Origin: Leishmania martiniquensis
Lineage: Eukaryota > Euglenozoa > Kinetoplastea > Trypanosomatida > Trypanosomatidae
DNA: 64,000 nt
Direction: 5' to 3'
Assembly (NCBI RefSeq): GCF_017916325.1
Contig: NC_090170.1
Span: forward strand, 1,056,001-1,120,000
The notes under the pieces: model-generated
The model's database searches: none
The model's input: the letters and a program-made list of their open reading frames with translations, nothing else
Told to the model about the DNA's origin: nothing
Part shown: positions 9,595 to 19,436 of the stretch, piece after piece
How positions within the stretch are numbered: the first letter of the stretch is position 1
Layout: each line of letters opens with the position of its first letter
Translations under genes and position numbers: made by a program

Positions 9595-11010
9595 TTATTC
9601 CTCAAAGCTGTAGTGGATGGGTGATAGCCGACGTCGTACCTCCTCTGGCGGGACGATACGCACCCGCGACGCGAGCTTCATCGTGGTGGCGAAACGCAGT
9701 CGACGAGCACGGCCGAGAGACACCATTTTGCGCGAGTTCTTTAGCACGTACTCAACGTAGCCTTTCTCCAAGTCCACCTTCACCGTCACGAAGTCGCCGT
9801 TCTCGATGCGCTCCAGGTTCTCCTCCTTGCGGTGGTAGGGGTAGTTGGTGTAAAACACGCCGGACATGTAGTAGACACAGCAGTCCGGTATCTTGTGGAA
9901 CTCCTGGTCGGTGTTGACGCATGACTCTGAGATGAGGCCAAATCCGACGTAATCCGCTACCTTCACTTCATACGTGATCGTATGCCGACCGGTGACCAGC
10001 GACACGTCGCCGACAACGGCTACGCCATATACCACGCGCAGCCGGTTGCGCTCGGGACTCACGCCGGGGCCGGGGCTGAATTGCAGCTCGGCATCTCGGT
10101 CCGCATCCCCTAGCATTGCCAGCAACCCAGGCAGCTGATAGTATGCCGCGTCCACCTTGAGACGCCGTAGCGAGTCCTCTTTGAGGAGGTTGAAGTAGTG
10201 GTACCCGCGAAGGTAGTCGAGAACGTACTTGAAGCAGACAGGATCTCGGTCAATGAAAATGGTGTCCTGCTCATCTTTGAACACCGGCGCAACCCAATCC
10301 GTCTCCTGGGAGCCGAGCAGCACGTGAAAGTAGTTCGGGGCGTCCTTGCTCAGCAACGTCGACAAGGGCACGGTGAACCGCTCCCCGCCCACGTTCAGCG
10401 AAACCACCTCCATGTAGCGCTCTAGGTGGCGTGACTGGGCAACTTCCTCCAGCTTCGGCTTCGTTTCTTGGAGTTCTTTTAATAGCGTGTCTAGGCGTGT
10501 CTCCATCAACTTAAACCGAGACACGCAGCTCTCCACCTGCGCCTGAATAGTCTGTGCGGCGCCGCGGGATTGTTGCAGTAGTCGAGCCGCCGTTTCTTCG
10601 TCGGGGATGTGGCAGGCGGCATCGCTAGGAGAAAACGTTGACGAAGTGACGGAGCGCACAAGCCCGGTCGGATCACTGTCGGCGTCCAAACTGTCCTCCT
10701 CTCCTCCGTCGGCAACGGACGACGTGGCGGACTGCGGGTCACGCAGCGAGTTGCGCCCAGCTGGTGTAGGGGACGCGGAGGAGTGGTCAGGAGGATGATC
10801 TAAGCCGTCATTCTCCGGCACCGCCACGGACGCCGCAGTCGTCGTCGCGTGATCAGCCGATGTGCCCACAGATTCTACGAGAAGCGAGGAAGGAGTGATG
10901 GAGGTGGTATCACGGGTGCGCTTGCGCCCGCCACGATGGGGGCGACGGCCACTCACAGGCTGCTGTGCGCCTCGCTCGCCGCTGCCCTTCTCAAAGGCGG
11001 TTGGCGGCAT
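9595..11010 (-). CDS. KCTD-type BTB/POZ protein with SPRY-like C-terminal domain (471 aa)
   Basis: Residues 202-300 form a T1/BTB domain of the potassium-channel tetramerisation (KCTD) type, with VVSLNVGGERFTV, IFIDRDPVCFKYVLDYLRG and YYQLPGLL. It has no channel segments, so it is not a channel. KCTD proteins commonly act as oligomeric adaptors for cullin-3 ubiquitin ligases. Residues about 312-455 read like a SPRY/B30.2-type beta-sandwich (ITYEVKVADYVGFGLIS, then VTVKVDLEKGYVEYVL), a protein-interaction module. Residues 1-135 are disordered and rich in Ser, Thr and Asp, with a basic patch near 22-34. A short coiled coil precedes the BTB domain (about 155-195). The start is an ATG at 11008-11010. 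A ubiquitin-ligase adaptor role is an inference from the family. Confidence 0.9.
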   Translation of the reverse strand: MPPTAFEKGSGERGAQQPVSGRRPHRGGRKRTRDTTSITPSSLLVESVGTSADHATTTAASVAVPENDGLDHPPDHSSASPTPAGRNSLRDPQSATSSVADGGEEDSLDADSDPTGLVRSVTSSTFSPSDAACHIPDEETAARLLQQSRGAAQTIQAQVESCVSRFKLMETRLDTLLKELQETKPKLEEVAQSRHLERYMEVVSLNVGGERFTVPLSTLLSKDAPNYFHVLLGSQETDWVAPVFKDEQDTIFIDRDPVCFKYVLDYLRGYHYFNLLKEDSLRRLKVDAAYYQLPGLLAMLGDADRDAELQFSPGPGVSPERNRLRVVYGVAVVGDVSLVTGRHTITYEVKVADYVGFGLISESCVNTDQEFHKIPDCCVYYMSGVFYTNYPYHRKEENLERIENGDFVTVKVDLEKGYVEYVLKNSRKMVSLGRARRLRFATTMKLASRVRIVPPEEVRRRLSPIHYSFEE

Positions 11011-12213
11011 CGCGGAGGCGGTTTTCTGAAACGCGGCCAGCGAAGACGAGACAGCACCTCAGTGTGCAAGCAGTTGTGGTACCAATGATGGTGTGCTGCG
11101 CACACGCACACAAGCAAGATTCAGTAGTGATCACGCGACCTGATCCCTGAATGTGCGCTCTACGTTGTGATGGGAGTGCGCTCGTGGCACCAGCGCGGTA
11201 CACGCGACGCAGCGCTGCCGTCTGCGCGGTAGACAAGACAAGGCGGAGGCTGAAAGCGGAGGGGTACGCTTACAGTAGCGAATACGTGCACGAGCACACC
11301 CTGCCGCGTGGGCTGCGACAGGCGCCGATGCGTGTAGCAGAGGAAACCTGGCGTGCGTGCAGCGTATATATATATATCTGTTTGTGTGTGGGTGGCAGGT
11401 TTTCAAGACTCAAAGCAGTGAATGCGCACGTACAGCTGCCGATGTATGAACCTCACACACATTGCGTAAATTCGCTCGTACGCGAGTGTGCGCGTCAGGA
11501 GAGAGAGCGGAGAGAGAGGGCAAATGAGGGTTGTGGCGATAGAGAATTCGACGAAAAAAGATGGAGTGGTGCGAATTCGGAGAGGAAGGGGGAGTGCGCA
11601 TCTGGAGGAAAACTGCAACTGAGGCCACCAGAGCGGGAGGTGTCGCTGCCGATGAGCGGCTGATTGACTTGAGGGATCGGTCAACGCTCTCTCAGCCTCT
11701 CTACCGTTGATTTCGGTCACCCACCGCAAAAAAGAAAGAAGTCAAGACGGGAGGCTGGAAGACAGAGGGGGGGAAGGGGGATGAGAAAAAAGACCTATCT
11801 GCCCTTCCGGCGACACACACATATACACACACACACAAAAGGCAGCAGCGGTGTGATGTGGGCGTCAGTGAACGACGTCACGGCTGTCTTTCGCCACCCC
11901 TCCACCACAAAAGCTCAGCACGCGCGTCAGCCAGAAGAAGGACGCACAAGCAACACAAAATCTGATGCCGCTGAGCGACATCATACATACAAAAAAAGGG
12001 CGGAAGCTTGTGGACTCCGCTGACGCTCCTCAATTCGTACGCGCTCTCTCCGTTTCTTCTCTGCTCCGGGAGAACGCGCCGTGCGACCCCCTCACCGCCG
12101 CCACGGCCACTACACCGCCGGCCACCCGCCTTTGTTTCAATGCCGAGTTGCCTGCAAAGCCACGCTACGATACCAAGAGCATTGCGCGTCGGTGGATGAC
12201 GACTCGCCGCTGA
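11011..12213. other. Intergenic spacer, 1.2 kb
   Basis: It contains the 5' flank of the BTB gene with a (TA)n run at 11364-11378, purine tracts and a (CA)n run near 11817-11836, then the 3' flank of the TRAPPC9-like gene. No gene was seen. Confidence 0.65.
11497..11530 (-). promoter_or_regulatory. Polypyrimidine tract upstream of the BTB gene
   Basis: A GA-rich block on the plus strand (GGAGAGAGAGCGGAGAGAG) lies about 490 nt upstream of the ATG at 11010. It is a candidate trans-splice signal. Other shorter purine runs lie nearer the start, around 11233-11265. Confidence 0.45.
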
Positions 12214-15200
12214 TCAGGAAAGGCGTGGATGCTCAACGATGAGGTGGATCGTGTGCGTCACCTCTCGTTCGGCGTCGTCCGTGAGAGTGATGTGTACCAG
12301 ATGCTCACCGGTTTTAAAGGCGAAGAGCTCGAACTCGCTCTCATACACCTTTCGGCCCTCTAAACCTACAATTGCATCGGCCTTCACAGCACCTGTTAAG
12401 ACGGCTACGTCAAAGTGGGAGTCGATGGATATGTGCACGTGAAGGAGGATGGCGCGGCGCCATCGCGGGGCTGCAACACGGAGACACAGACGAATCGGTG
12501 TCACAGCAGGTATGATAATAGGCACTGAGTTGCCATCGCTGCCAGCGCTGAACGTGCCGCTCTCGAAGCCACTGGTAGACGGTAGTGCTAGCCTAGCGCG
12601 GCGCGATCCCTGCCCCGCACTGAAGCTCGTCTGTGCCGCCCACTCCATGGACCCAGTGCGACGGCACACCCGAGCGGAGCTGGTAGTTGTAGAGTCGGAC
12701 AGCTGCTTTGGCGCCTGCCCTTCCCTGGTGTAGGTTATGTGTCGCTCTGCCGCCGCCTGCGATTGCTCAAACCTGTCATACACGGTTGTCGCCGTGACGG
12801 AGCCAGTTGCGCTGCCGAGGCGGGCCCCACGGCAGGCGGCGTTAAGACGCGACACAACAGGGCTCGTCTCTGTACCACCGTAGAAAGAGTCCCCGTCAGA
12901 CTCCCAGCAATAGATCAACACCCCTCCGTCTCCCAAAGTTTCTCTCTGCAGCACTACGGCGTCGGCGCAGCGTTCCGTTTCATCCGGTAGCGATGAGAAG
13001 GATCGCGCTTCGGCGGGCTGCGGTGGCAGCACTGTCTGCGGCACGTAGACCTCGAGCGCTACCACACATTCGTCCAACGGTTCCGCGCTCGCTACCTCGG
13101 TGCCGATCAGTGACAGGTTCAGCTCCAGCGTACCACTACACTGAGGTAGTTCGCGCACCACCCACGGCACCAGGAAGCGCAAGCCATCCTGGTCCTTCGC
13201 CGGTGGAATGCGCGTGAGCTTTATCGGCGGAACCACGTATTCAGCACCTGCGACGATGAAGGCGACCGGCAGATCTGCGAACGTGAGGGCGCTCAGCTGC
13301 AGCTCCATGCTGTAGAGGCGACTCCGATTCGCGATGCGCACTTCCACAGCGCGGCGGTCCTTTGTGAGGGTCACAGACGTGACGACGAGGCCGGGGGAAT
13401 GAAACAGTCGCAGCCGCGTCTCTGTCACACGCCGCGGGATGACCGCGTACACGGGCACCGCGTCTGGTACGTGGCGCGGTTTCTCCGGCGCAGGGTGGGG
13501 CAGCGAAATATCCGTGCGGAAAAGCACGTAGTGCGCGCCAAATTTACTGATCGTCGGCGGCGCCTCCAAAAAGCCCGGTATCATGACGACGTCACCGGGC
13601 TGCAGCGGCGTGCGAGCGGCCGCTTCCAAGGCCCGCTTGTTCAGCGTCACAGTGGTGTCCGTCTCGTTGCGACGCTCCTTGCAGCCTTCACAGCCGTCCA
13701 GCTGGCACTGCTCACCGTGCGCAGTGAGCGAGATGCAAGTGATAGGCACGCGGCCGCAGTTCACTACGCGCACCGTGAAGTCAATGCGTTGGCTTCCGAA
13801 CACCTCCACCTCGCTCGTGTTGAGGGTGCAGGAAACCTGTGGGAGTCGCTGCAGTACCGGAATGTGCATGGGGGCCGGAAGCTGTCCGGTTATGGACTGC
13901 GACGAGCGTGCGCCTGCCAACCTCAGCGTTACGCCGTCAATGATCAGAGTGCCTTCCTCGGTTGGTTGCACCTGCAGCAAGACCTTGCGCTTCGCAAGCG
14001 GTGGCACTTCCACATTCGTCAAGGCATACGAGATGGGTGACTTCAGCTTTCGCGACGAAGGCTCCAGCACCGCACTTTCTCCAGCGGCGGCGGCGTCGTC
14101 GTCGACCGCGAAGAGGCACGCACAGGAGACGCAGCGCAAGGCCAATGCATTGAATACAAGGTGCTCTTGAAAGGGATTGTACAACGTCACAAGGACCGAC
14201 GCGACGTCGCCGACTGTCCAGACGGTCCGACTCGCGAGCTTTCTACCATTCAGGCACAGGACAGTCAGCTTCAGCCGCTGCGTATCGATGAAGGTGAAGA
14301 GGGCACCACCGACGGGCACCGTCTTCGGGGCCAGGTGCGGCGGCAGCGGGAACGCCTCCCACGCGAGGAAGAACGGGGGTGGCACGATAGTCATGCTCAT
14401 GTGCGGCTCGAGCAGCGCGGAAGCCTCGCACATGACAGACTTCAGCATCTGCTGCGTTGGTCTGTCCAGTAGGTGCGGAAACTTGAACAGGAGAAGCGTC
14501 GCCAGCTGACAGCGCAGCGCCGCCGTGGCCGCCGCAGGAGCCATGCGGTCGAAGATGTCGATGAGTTCGAGCAGCAGCGGCACGTTCAGGAGTGCGGCGT
14601 TGGTAATACACTGCTTGAGTCGCACGACGCCGCGATCTGGCGCCTGCTCTTCCACGGAACTGAAGATAATAAGGGGTGTACTCAGCGAGCCGCTAGCGCT
14701 GGCCGCCACCTCGATCGTGTCGCTGTCTTCCACCAGCGTAGCAGCTGGTGTGACTGCCGCTGTGCGGCTGAGCTGGTAGAGCAGGTCCGCTGGCTTGCCA
14801 GTGCCTTCGGCGGCCCCATCTCCGGCTGAACTGATGCTCGAGGCTTGAAGCCTGACGAGGGGCAGTCCAACGCCAGCCAGTCTGCACACGCGCAGCAGCA
14901 CCTCAGCAGCTTCCTCCAAGCACTGCAGACGCGCCTTTATGGAAGCGAACTCCACCAGCAGCGCCCGCGCACGCCGTTCAGCACCGTTGGTCATGCACAA
15001 GTACGCAAAGAATAACAGACTGCGCTCCGCCCACTCGACCCCGTAGGTGGTGTGGAAGAGACTACGAAGCATGCTCAGCTCCTCGAGAAAAGGCTGCCGC
15101 GCTTCCCGCGCAGCCAGCAGCTCGAGTCGCTTGAAGTGTGCTTCCAACTCCCGTTTTCGGAGCATGACAAGGCTCGAGTTGAGCGCTGCCACGCTTGTGC

Positions 15201-16803
15201 CTCCGCCGCTGAGCTGTGACGTGTTGGCGACTGTGGATGCGGGGAAAGACATCAGCGCACTCGCCGGTGCGCACCTTCGCAGCTGCCGCAGTGACTCACT
15301 CAAGTACACGTCGATTTCGTTGAAAGCCAGTCGTAGAACACTCTCAACGCAACGCTTCACATCGCTGCCTAGGCGATAGGACTGCGGGTCGGATGGCACA
15401 CCCCAGGTGCCGGCGTTCAAGCAAACGTGGACTCGTAGGAGCAGCCCTTTCAGAAGCGTTACCTGCGCCGCTACGTTTTCCTCCACCTCGCGCGTCAGCC
15501 GTGTTCGCATCGAGTTGGGCACCGACGCACTCTTGAAGCTCAGTATCGTCTGCTTCAGACTCTCGCCGTACTGTGCCACGCAAGAGCCGAGCTGGTTCAC
15601 AGAGGCCGCTAGGCCCGGCCCCCAGGTCGGGTTGTCGCTTTGAAGCTGCACGACTGTGGCGTTCAGCGCGTCGCGGTGACAAAGTAGCGTCGTCTGAAGG
15701 TAGCGATATCGAGCGGCGGCGATGCCCTCTAACGTCGCTGAGCACCAGAGACAGTCGGCGTTTGAGTTGAACTGTGTTTCCCCGTAGACAGCGACGGCGG
15801 CAGTAACAGCACCGACTTGCAAAAGTATGTCCGCCGCTTTCTTCTTGAACCTGGAGGCAATCAGGGTGCTTGCGTTACGCGCCGCCGTAAACGTGGTGAG
15901 CTTGTCCATGGGTGTCCGCAGAACCGTACTATCTGCCCTCTCGGGTTCACTGAAAAGACGCAGCGCAGCACCTTGGGCATCGACTACCGCCTGCGCCACA
16001 CACGCGAGCAGTCGCCGCACGGTCTGACTCACCGGAACGGACTCGGAAACGCACATGTAAAGAGGCGACCGCGAGAGCTTCTCCGCTAGCTCCTCGGGGG
16101 GATCCACCACGACGCAGCGGCACACCTTATCTTTGAACTGAGCAGCAAATATGATGCTGACGATCTCCACCGCGTGCTCGACAGCGACCGTGAGGACGGC
16201 GGCGTTGACGACGACCACCACGGCCATGGTGGCGCGGTGACTGTCCACGTTTTCCCAAGGCGACGTTCCGAGATCACTGGTAAGAGAGAAGGGCAGCGTC
16301 GCCGATAGATCGACAAGCGAACCTCCTTTGCCACGTCCACTTGTCTCACCAGACATGCTAGTTGACGCAAAGATGCTGGAACTCGTCGGGAAGGAGCTCC
16401 ACGAGAGCTCAGAGGCCGGAACAGGGGGTTGCAAGGCCAGACAACATCGCAGTGCCGCTTCGTATCCGCTCACGGTTCCATCGCTACCAGTGAAGGCATC
16501 TGAGTGTCGGTTTCTTGAAAGATAGCCGAAACCTGTGCTCGGGTTCGACGGCACTGGTGAGCACCTATAGCTCACCGACGGAGACACGGCACTACTCAGC
16601 GATGCTGCCAAGCCCGCTGTCGTTGTCGCTGCCTGCGTCGCTGCTGAGGCGGCGCCTGACTTGGCGTGAAGTGTTTCGCCGCTCCAGAGAAAACAGACGG
16701 AGAGCGGAAGCCATAAAATGCGCAGGTGCGTGTGCTGCTCCAAGGAACTGCTGCTCGTCGGGTAGTACTCGGAGATGAGAGAAGGACTGAGGCCAGCGCG
16801 CAT
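12214..16803 (-). CDS. TRAPPC9: TRAPPC9/Trs120-like TRAPP complex subunit (1529 aa)
   Basis: TRAPPC9 (yeast Trs120) is a large scaffold subunit of the TRAPPII vesicle-tethering complex, which activates Rab11/Ypt31-class GTPases at the Golgi and endosomes. The clue is the family motif near residues 352-362, LWCSATLEGIA, preceded by AADILLQVGAVTAAVAVYGE, a helical repeat pattern seen in this family. The middle is alpha-helical. The C-terminal half has beta-rich segments with Ig-like character (LSTPLIIF, then repeated hydrophobic strands ending in EVTHTIHLIVEHPRLS), as in TRAPPC9 and TRAPPC10. I start at the first ATG (16801-16803); the open frame extends to 16992 but only through a TTG. The length exceeds the usual 1150-1300, mostly because of low-complexity inserts near the N-terminus. 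TRAPPC10/Trs130 is the main alternative. Confidence 0.72.
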   Translation of the reverse strand: MRAGLSPSLISEYYPTSSSSLEQHTHLRILWLPLSVCFLWSGETLHAKSGAASAATQAATTTAGLAASLSSAVSPSVSYRCSPVPSNPSTGFGYLSRNRHSDAFTGSDGTVSGYEAALRCCLALQPPVPASELSWSSFPTSSSIFASTSMSGETSGRGKGGSLVDLSATLPFSLTSDLGTSPWENVDSHRATMAVVVVVNAAVLTVAVEHAVEIVSIIFAAQFKDKVCRCVVVDPPEELAEKLSRSPLYMCVSESVPVSQTVRRLLACVAQAVVDAQGAALRLFSEPERADSTVLRTPMDKLTTFTAARNASTLIASRFKKKAADILLQVGAVTAAVAVYGETQFNSNADCLWCSATLEGIAAARYRYLQTTLLCHRDALNATVVQLQSDNPTWGPGLAASVNQLGSCVAQYGESLKQTILSFKSASVPNSMRTRLTREVEENVAAQVTLLKGLLLRVHVCLNAGTWGVPSDPQSYRLGSDVKRCVESVLRLAFNEIDVYLSESLRQLRRCAPASALMSFPASTVANTSQLSGGGTSVAALNSSLVMLRKRELEAHFKRLELLAAREARQPFLEELSMLRSLFHTTYGVEWAERSLLFFAYLCMTNGAERRARALLVEFASIKARLQCLEEAAEVLLRVCRLAGVGLPLVRLQASSISSAGDGAAEGTGKPADLLYQLSRTAAVTPAATLVEDSDTIEVAASASGSLSTPLIIFSSVEEQAPDRGVVRLKQCITNAALLNVPLLLELIDIFDRMAPAAATAALRCQLATLLLFKFPHLLDRPTQQMLKSVMCEASALLEPHMSMTIVPPPFFLAWEAFPLPPHLAPKTVPVGGALFTFIDTQRLKLTVLCLNGRKLASRTVWTVGDVASVLVTLYNPFQEHLVFNALALRCVSCACLFAVDDDAAAAGESAVLEPSSRKLKSPISYALTNVEVPPLAKRKVLLQVQPTEEGTLIIDGVTLRLAGARSSQSITGQLPAPMHIPVLQRLPQVSCTLNTSEVEVFGSQRIDFTVRVVNCGRVPITCISLTAHGEQCQLDGCEGCKERRNETDTTVTLNKRALEAAARTPLQPGDVVMIPGFLEAPPTISKFGAHYVLFRTDISLPHPAPEKPRHVPDAVPVYAVIPRRVTETRLRLFHSPGLVVTSVTLTKDRRAVEVRIANRSRLYSMELQLSALTFADLPVAFIVAGAEYVVPPIKLTRIPPAKDQDGLRFLVPWVVRELPQCSGTLELNLSLIGTEVASAEPLDECVVALEVYVPQTVLPPQPAEARSFSSLPDETERCADAVVLQRETLGDGGVLIYCWESDGDSFYGGTETSPVVSRLNAACRGARLGSATGSVTATTVYDRFEQSQAAAERHITYTREGQAPKQLSDSTTTSSARVCRRTGSMEWAAQTSFSAGQGSRRARLALPSTSGFESGTFSAGSDGNSVPIIIPAVTPIRLCLRVAAPRWRRAILLHVHISIDSHFDVAVLTGAVKADAIVGLEGRKVYESEFELFAFKTGEHLVHITLTDDAEREVTHTIHLIVEHPRLS

Positions 16804-17879
16804 TCTCAAAGAAAGAGTGCACGGATAAGGGGTGTCAGTTGGGAGGGCCGGAGCACATCCTGAGGTGGACGCACAGTTGAATCGAGAACCAGGACGGCCT
16901 GCAAGGCAACCACCTCTCTCGTTCTTTCGTCTTGGGTTGGCTTTACTGGCAGACAGTAGGTGGGTATTTCGCGAAGACAGTCTCAGCTCCAAAAACTTGA
17001 TGGCAGAGAGGGCCCTTAGTCAAAGATGGGGGAGAGGAGGTGAAGAGAGATGAAAGTGAAATGCGTGCCAATACACCAATACCGCACTAACCTCACATTC
17101 ACCCCCTTTCTGTTTCTCTTCGTGGCGTTGCTATCGTAATCTTCATTAAAACGGAAAAAGGCAAGCAAGGGTGCTTTCTAGTCGCGCATTCAGGTGCCTC
17201 TTGGGTACCCCGAGGGATGATGGAGGGGTGCTATTAGGTGCGTGTGGGTATTGCGGTGGAATACAGAGAAAATGCTCAAGAGGTGTGACGGTACGCATCA
17301 TCAGAGAGCGAGAGGTTGCAGAAAAGGACTGTGCGAGGAGAAGGGCGTGCCTTCCTTCCTCCATTGAGCTCGACCTTGTTTAGTCTTCCCTATGGGAGTC
17401 AACTGTGGGGACGAGCAGCAGGCGAGGAGAACACACACAGGGAGAGACAACGTTTCAGTACTCGGACGCCGCGCACGTACACATAGATGCGAAAGCGCTC
17501 CGTGAAGGAAACTGACGCCAGGAGACAATCCGGTCTGCCAAGAACATGGCGTCTGTTGCGTGCTCCTGCGTCGCCAGCTCAGCGCGAAGTCTTCATCTTA
17601 GACGTACCGCCGTGCCCAGCTGTCAGGCGTTCCAATCGACTTGTGGCAAGGGAAAAGATGAAAACATTCAACCACGTCTCTGCGATGACTAGTGCCGACT
17701 TTCGCCTTTCTTACTGGCGCGCGCCACGGCTGCAGGGCACCCATCTGTCATGCGCGTCGTTGTCCGGTGCTCCTCCTTGCGGTGGCGCCCCTGTGGTTGC
17801 CTGCGCGGCACTTTCGTCTGTACTCGCAGGCACACTCTACCACCCGTTGCACGCCTCATTCTCTCGCCTTGTTGCCACT
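16804..17879. other. Intergenic spacer, 1.1 kb
   Basis: This is the 5' flank of the TRAPPC9-like gene and the 3' flank of the LYR-motif gene. It contains the pyrimidine tract noted above. ORFs on either strand here lack recognisable features. Confidence 0.65.
17021..17062 (-). promoter_or_regulatory. Polypyrimidine tract upstream of the TRAPPC9-like gene
   Basis: A purine block on the plus strand (GGGGGAGAGGAGGTGAAGAG and flanks) lies about 220 nt upstream of the ATG at 16803. This supports the shorter start rather than the non-ATG extension to 16992. Confidence 0.55.
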
Positions 17880-19436
17880 TTACGACTCCATCAACAGAAA
17901 GCCAAATGGAATGCACCGGATCGGTGCCCGGGCCAAGTGGCGACGTTTACCAAGCTTGTAGTAGAGTATCCCCTTCAGCACCATGGGTGCGTCGCTGTAG
18001 TTCGCAAAGTACAGCGAGAACACTCGAGAGCCTTCGGCGACGGTGGCCGAAGGCTGCTCGCCCGTTTTCTTCTCGGTAGCAGCCGCTGCCGTGCTACCCT
18101 CTCCTTCACTTAGCGCCGTGAAGACCCCCTCACCGAGGACCTCCGCCACTCCGCTGCCGATGAATTCGCTGAAATGGTCCCCGTAGTCGCGTTCGCGCAG
18201 CATGCGCAGAACGTCGCTGCTATGCAGATAGCCCACCTCCTCGACCAGCTGCATCAGCTCCATGTCCAGTCGCACAAAGTAGGAGTTCACAACGAGCACC
18301 TCAGCTCGCTCTGCCCCTGTCTCCTCGTGCGAGAGAGGCACCAGCGAGAAGCGAACGCGAAACTGGCGGTGTGCAGCGGCAAAGTATCCGATGCCCGCAT
18401 GCTCCTTGTTCGTGTACTCAACGTCGTAGGGCTCAACGGAGACGGACAGACTGACGCTCGCGTCGTGACATGTCAGCCTCGTCGGGAACTTCTCCCGCAC
18501 TAGCTGCGTCAGCGCCGCTTGCTGAAACGCACACGTCGCCAGTTCGGCCGCTGTGACGGTAGGAAACCCGGCCAAAAACTGTGCTGCCATCGGGAAGGCT
18601 TCGCGGTGCCGGAGGGCAAACACTTCTTGCTGCTGGCCAATAGCGCCAGCCGAGTAGACAATGTCTGGGTCGCTCTCTTCCACCAACTCCACGGGACCAC
18701 GGCCTGCAGGAGCAGGTGCGGAGGACGCTGTAGGGTCTATGGACGTCGCCTCAGCAGTCGACTGTGACATTGTGGTGGTGGCGGATCCCGCTTCTGCGAG
18801 ACGATCATCTCCAGAGGCGGCAGCTGCCCCTGTCTTCTGAGCACTTAAAGCGGCGGAAGGTGTGGCACCACCGCTTCTGGACGACTTTTTCTGGAAGAAG
18901 TCATCCGGAATGAAGTCCTGCTCGGTAGGTCCACTCGAGATACTCAGCGAGGTGGCCAGCAGTTGCTTCGTCTTGCTACTAAGAACGCGCGCCAGCCGCT
19001 GCTGCAGCCACAGAAGGTTACGGTATCGCATAATCTGTATTGCCACCGAATTCATACCGGTCGCCACCGGTACCGATTCGTGCAGCGCGTTGTGCAAATC
19101 GGTAAAGCACATCGCAAAAAGCGTGGTTGTGTCAATCGAAAGGCACTCGGAGCTGGGGCGCTGCAGGTGCTCCTCGACGGGGTCTCGGCTCGCTGTCTTG
19201 CACGAAGATGGCGTTGAGGATTTTGTTGCATGGACTGAGGGCTTGCATACCCGCGGACTTGGATGTACCCTTCGTGAGGTGGATGTTGTGCCTGGCACCA
19301 CCGTGCTCGTAGAATCGCCTGTGCGGTAAAGAGGCAGCGAGAGAAGAAAACGAATGTCTTGCACGTAATGTGGGCGGGTGTGGCATGCCGTGTGCAGCTG
19401 CTTCAGTACTCTCCGGTACACCGGCGCCACCTTCAT
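17880..19436 (-). CDS. Hypothetical protein with N-terminal LYR-like motif (518 aa)
   Basis: Residues 5-20 (PVYRRVLKQLHTACHT) resemble the start of the Complex1_LYR domain. LYR proteins are small mitochondrial factors that help assemble respiratory complexes or Fe-S proteins, usually with the acyl carrier protein. Here the motif is followed by a Ser/Thr-rich linker, a possible helical segment near residues 105-165 (MRYRNLLWLQQRLARVL), a second low-complexity stretch and a well-ordered C-terminal half from about residue 255. That half contains charged beta/alpha segments (YNSYFVRLDMELMQLVEEV-like) that I do not recognise. The protein is far longer than typical LYR proteins (80-150 aa), so the LYR label is tentative. 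The start is an ATG at 19434-19436. Other readings: an unrelated kinetoplastid-specific protein. Confidence 0.85.
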   Translation of the reverse strand: MKVAPVYRRVLKQLHTACHTRPHYVQDIRFLLSLPLYRTGDSTSTVVPGTTSTSRRVHPSPRVCKPSVHATKSSTPSSCKTASRDPVEEHLQRPSSECLSIDTTTLFAMCFTDLHNALHESVPVATGMNSVAIQIMRYRNLLWLQQRLARVLSSKTKQLLATSLSISSGPTEQDFIPDDFFQKKSSRSGGATPSAALSAQKTGAAAASGDDRLAEAGSATTTMSQSTAEATSIDPTASSAPAPAGRGPVELVEESDPDIVYSAGAIGQQQEVFALRHREAFPMAAQFLAGFPTVTAAELATCAFQQAALTQLVREKFPTRLTCHDASVSLSVSVEPYDVEYTNKEHAGIGYFAAAHRQFRVRFSLVPLSHEETGAERAEVLVVNSYFVRLDMELMQLVEEVGYLHSSDVLRMLRERDYGDHFSEFIGSGVAEVLGEGVFTALSEGEGSTAAAATEKKTGEQPSATVAEGSRVFSLYFANYSDAPMVLKGILYYKLGKRRHLARAPIRCIPFGFLLMES

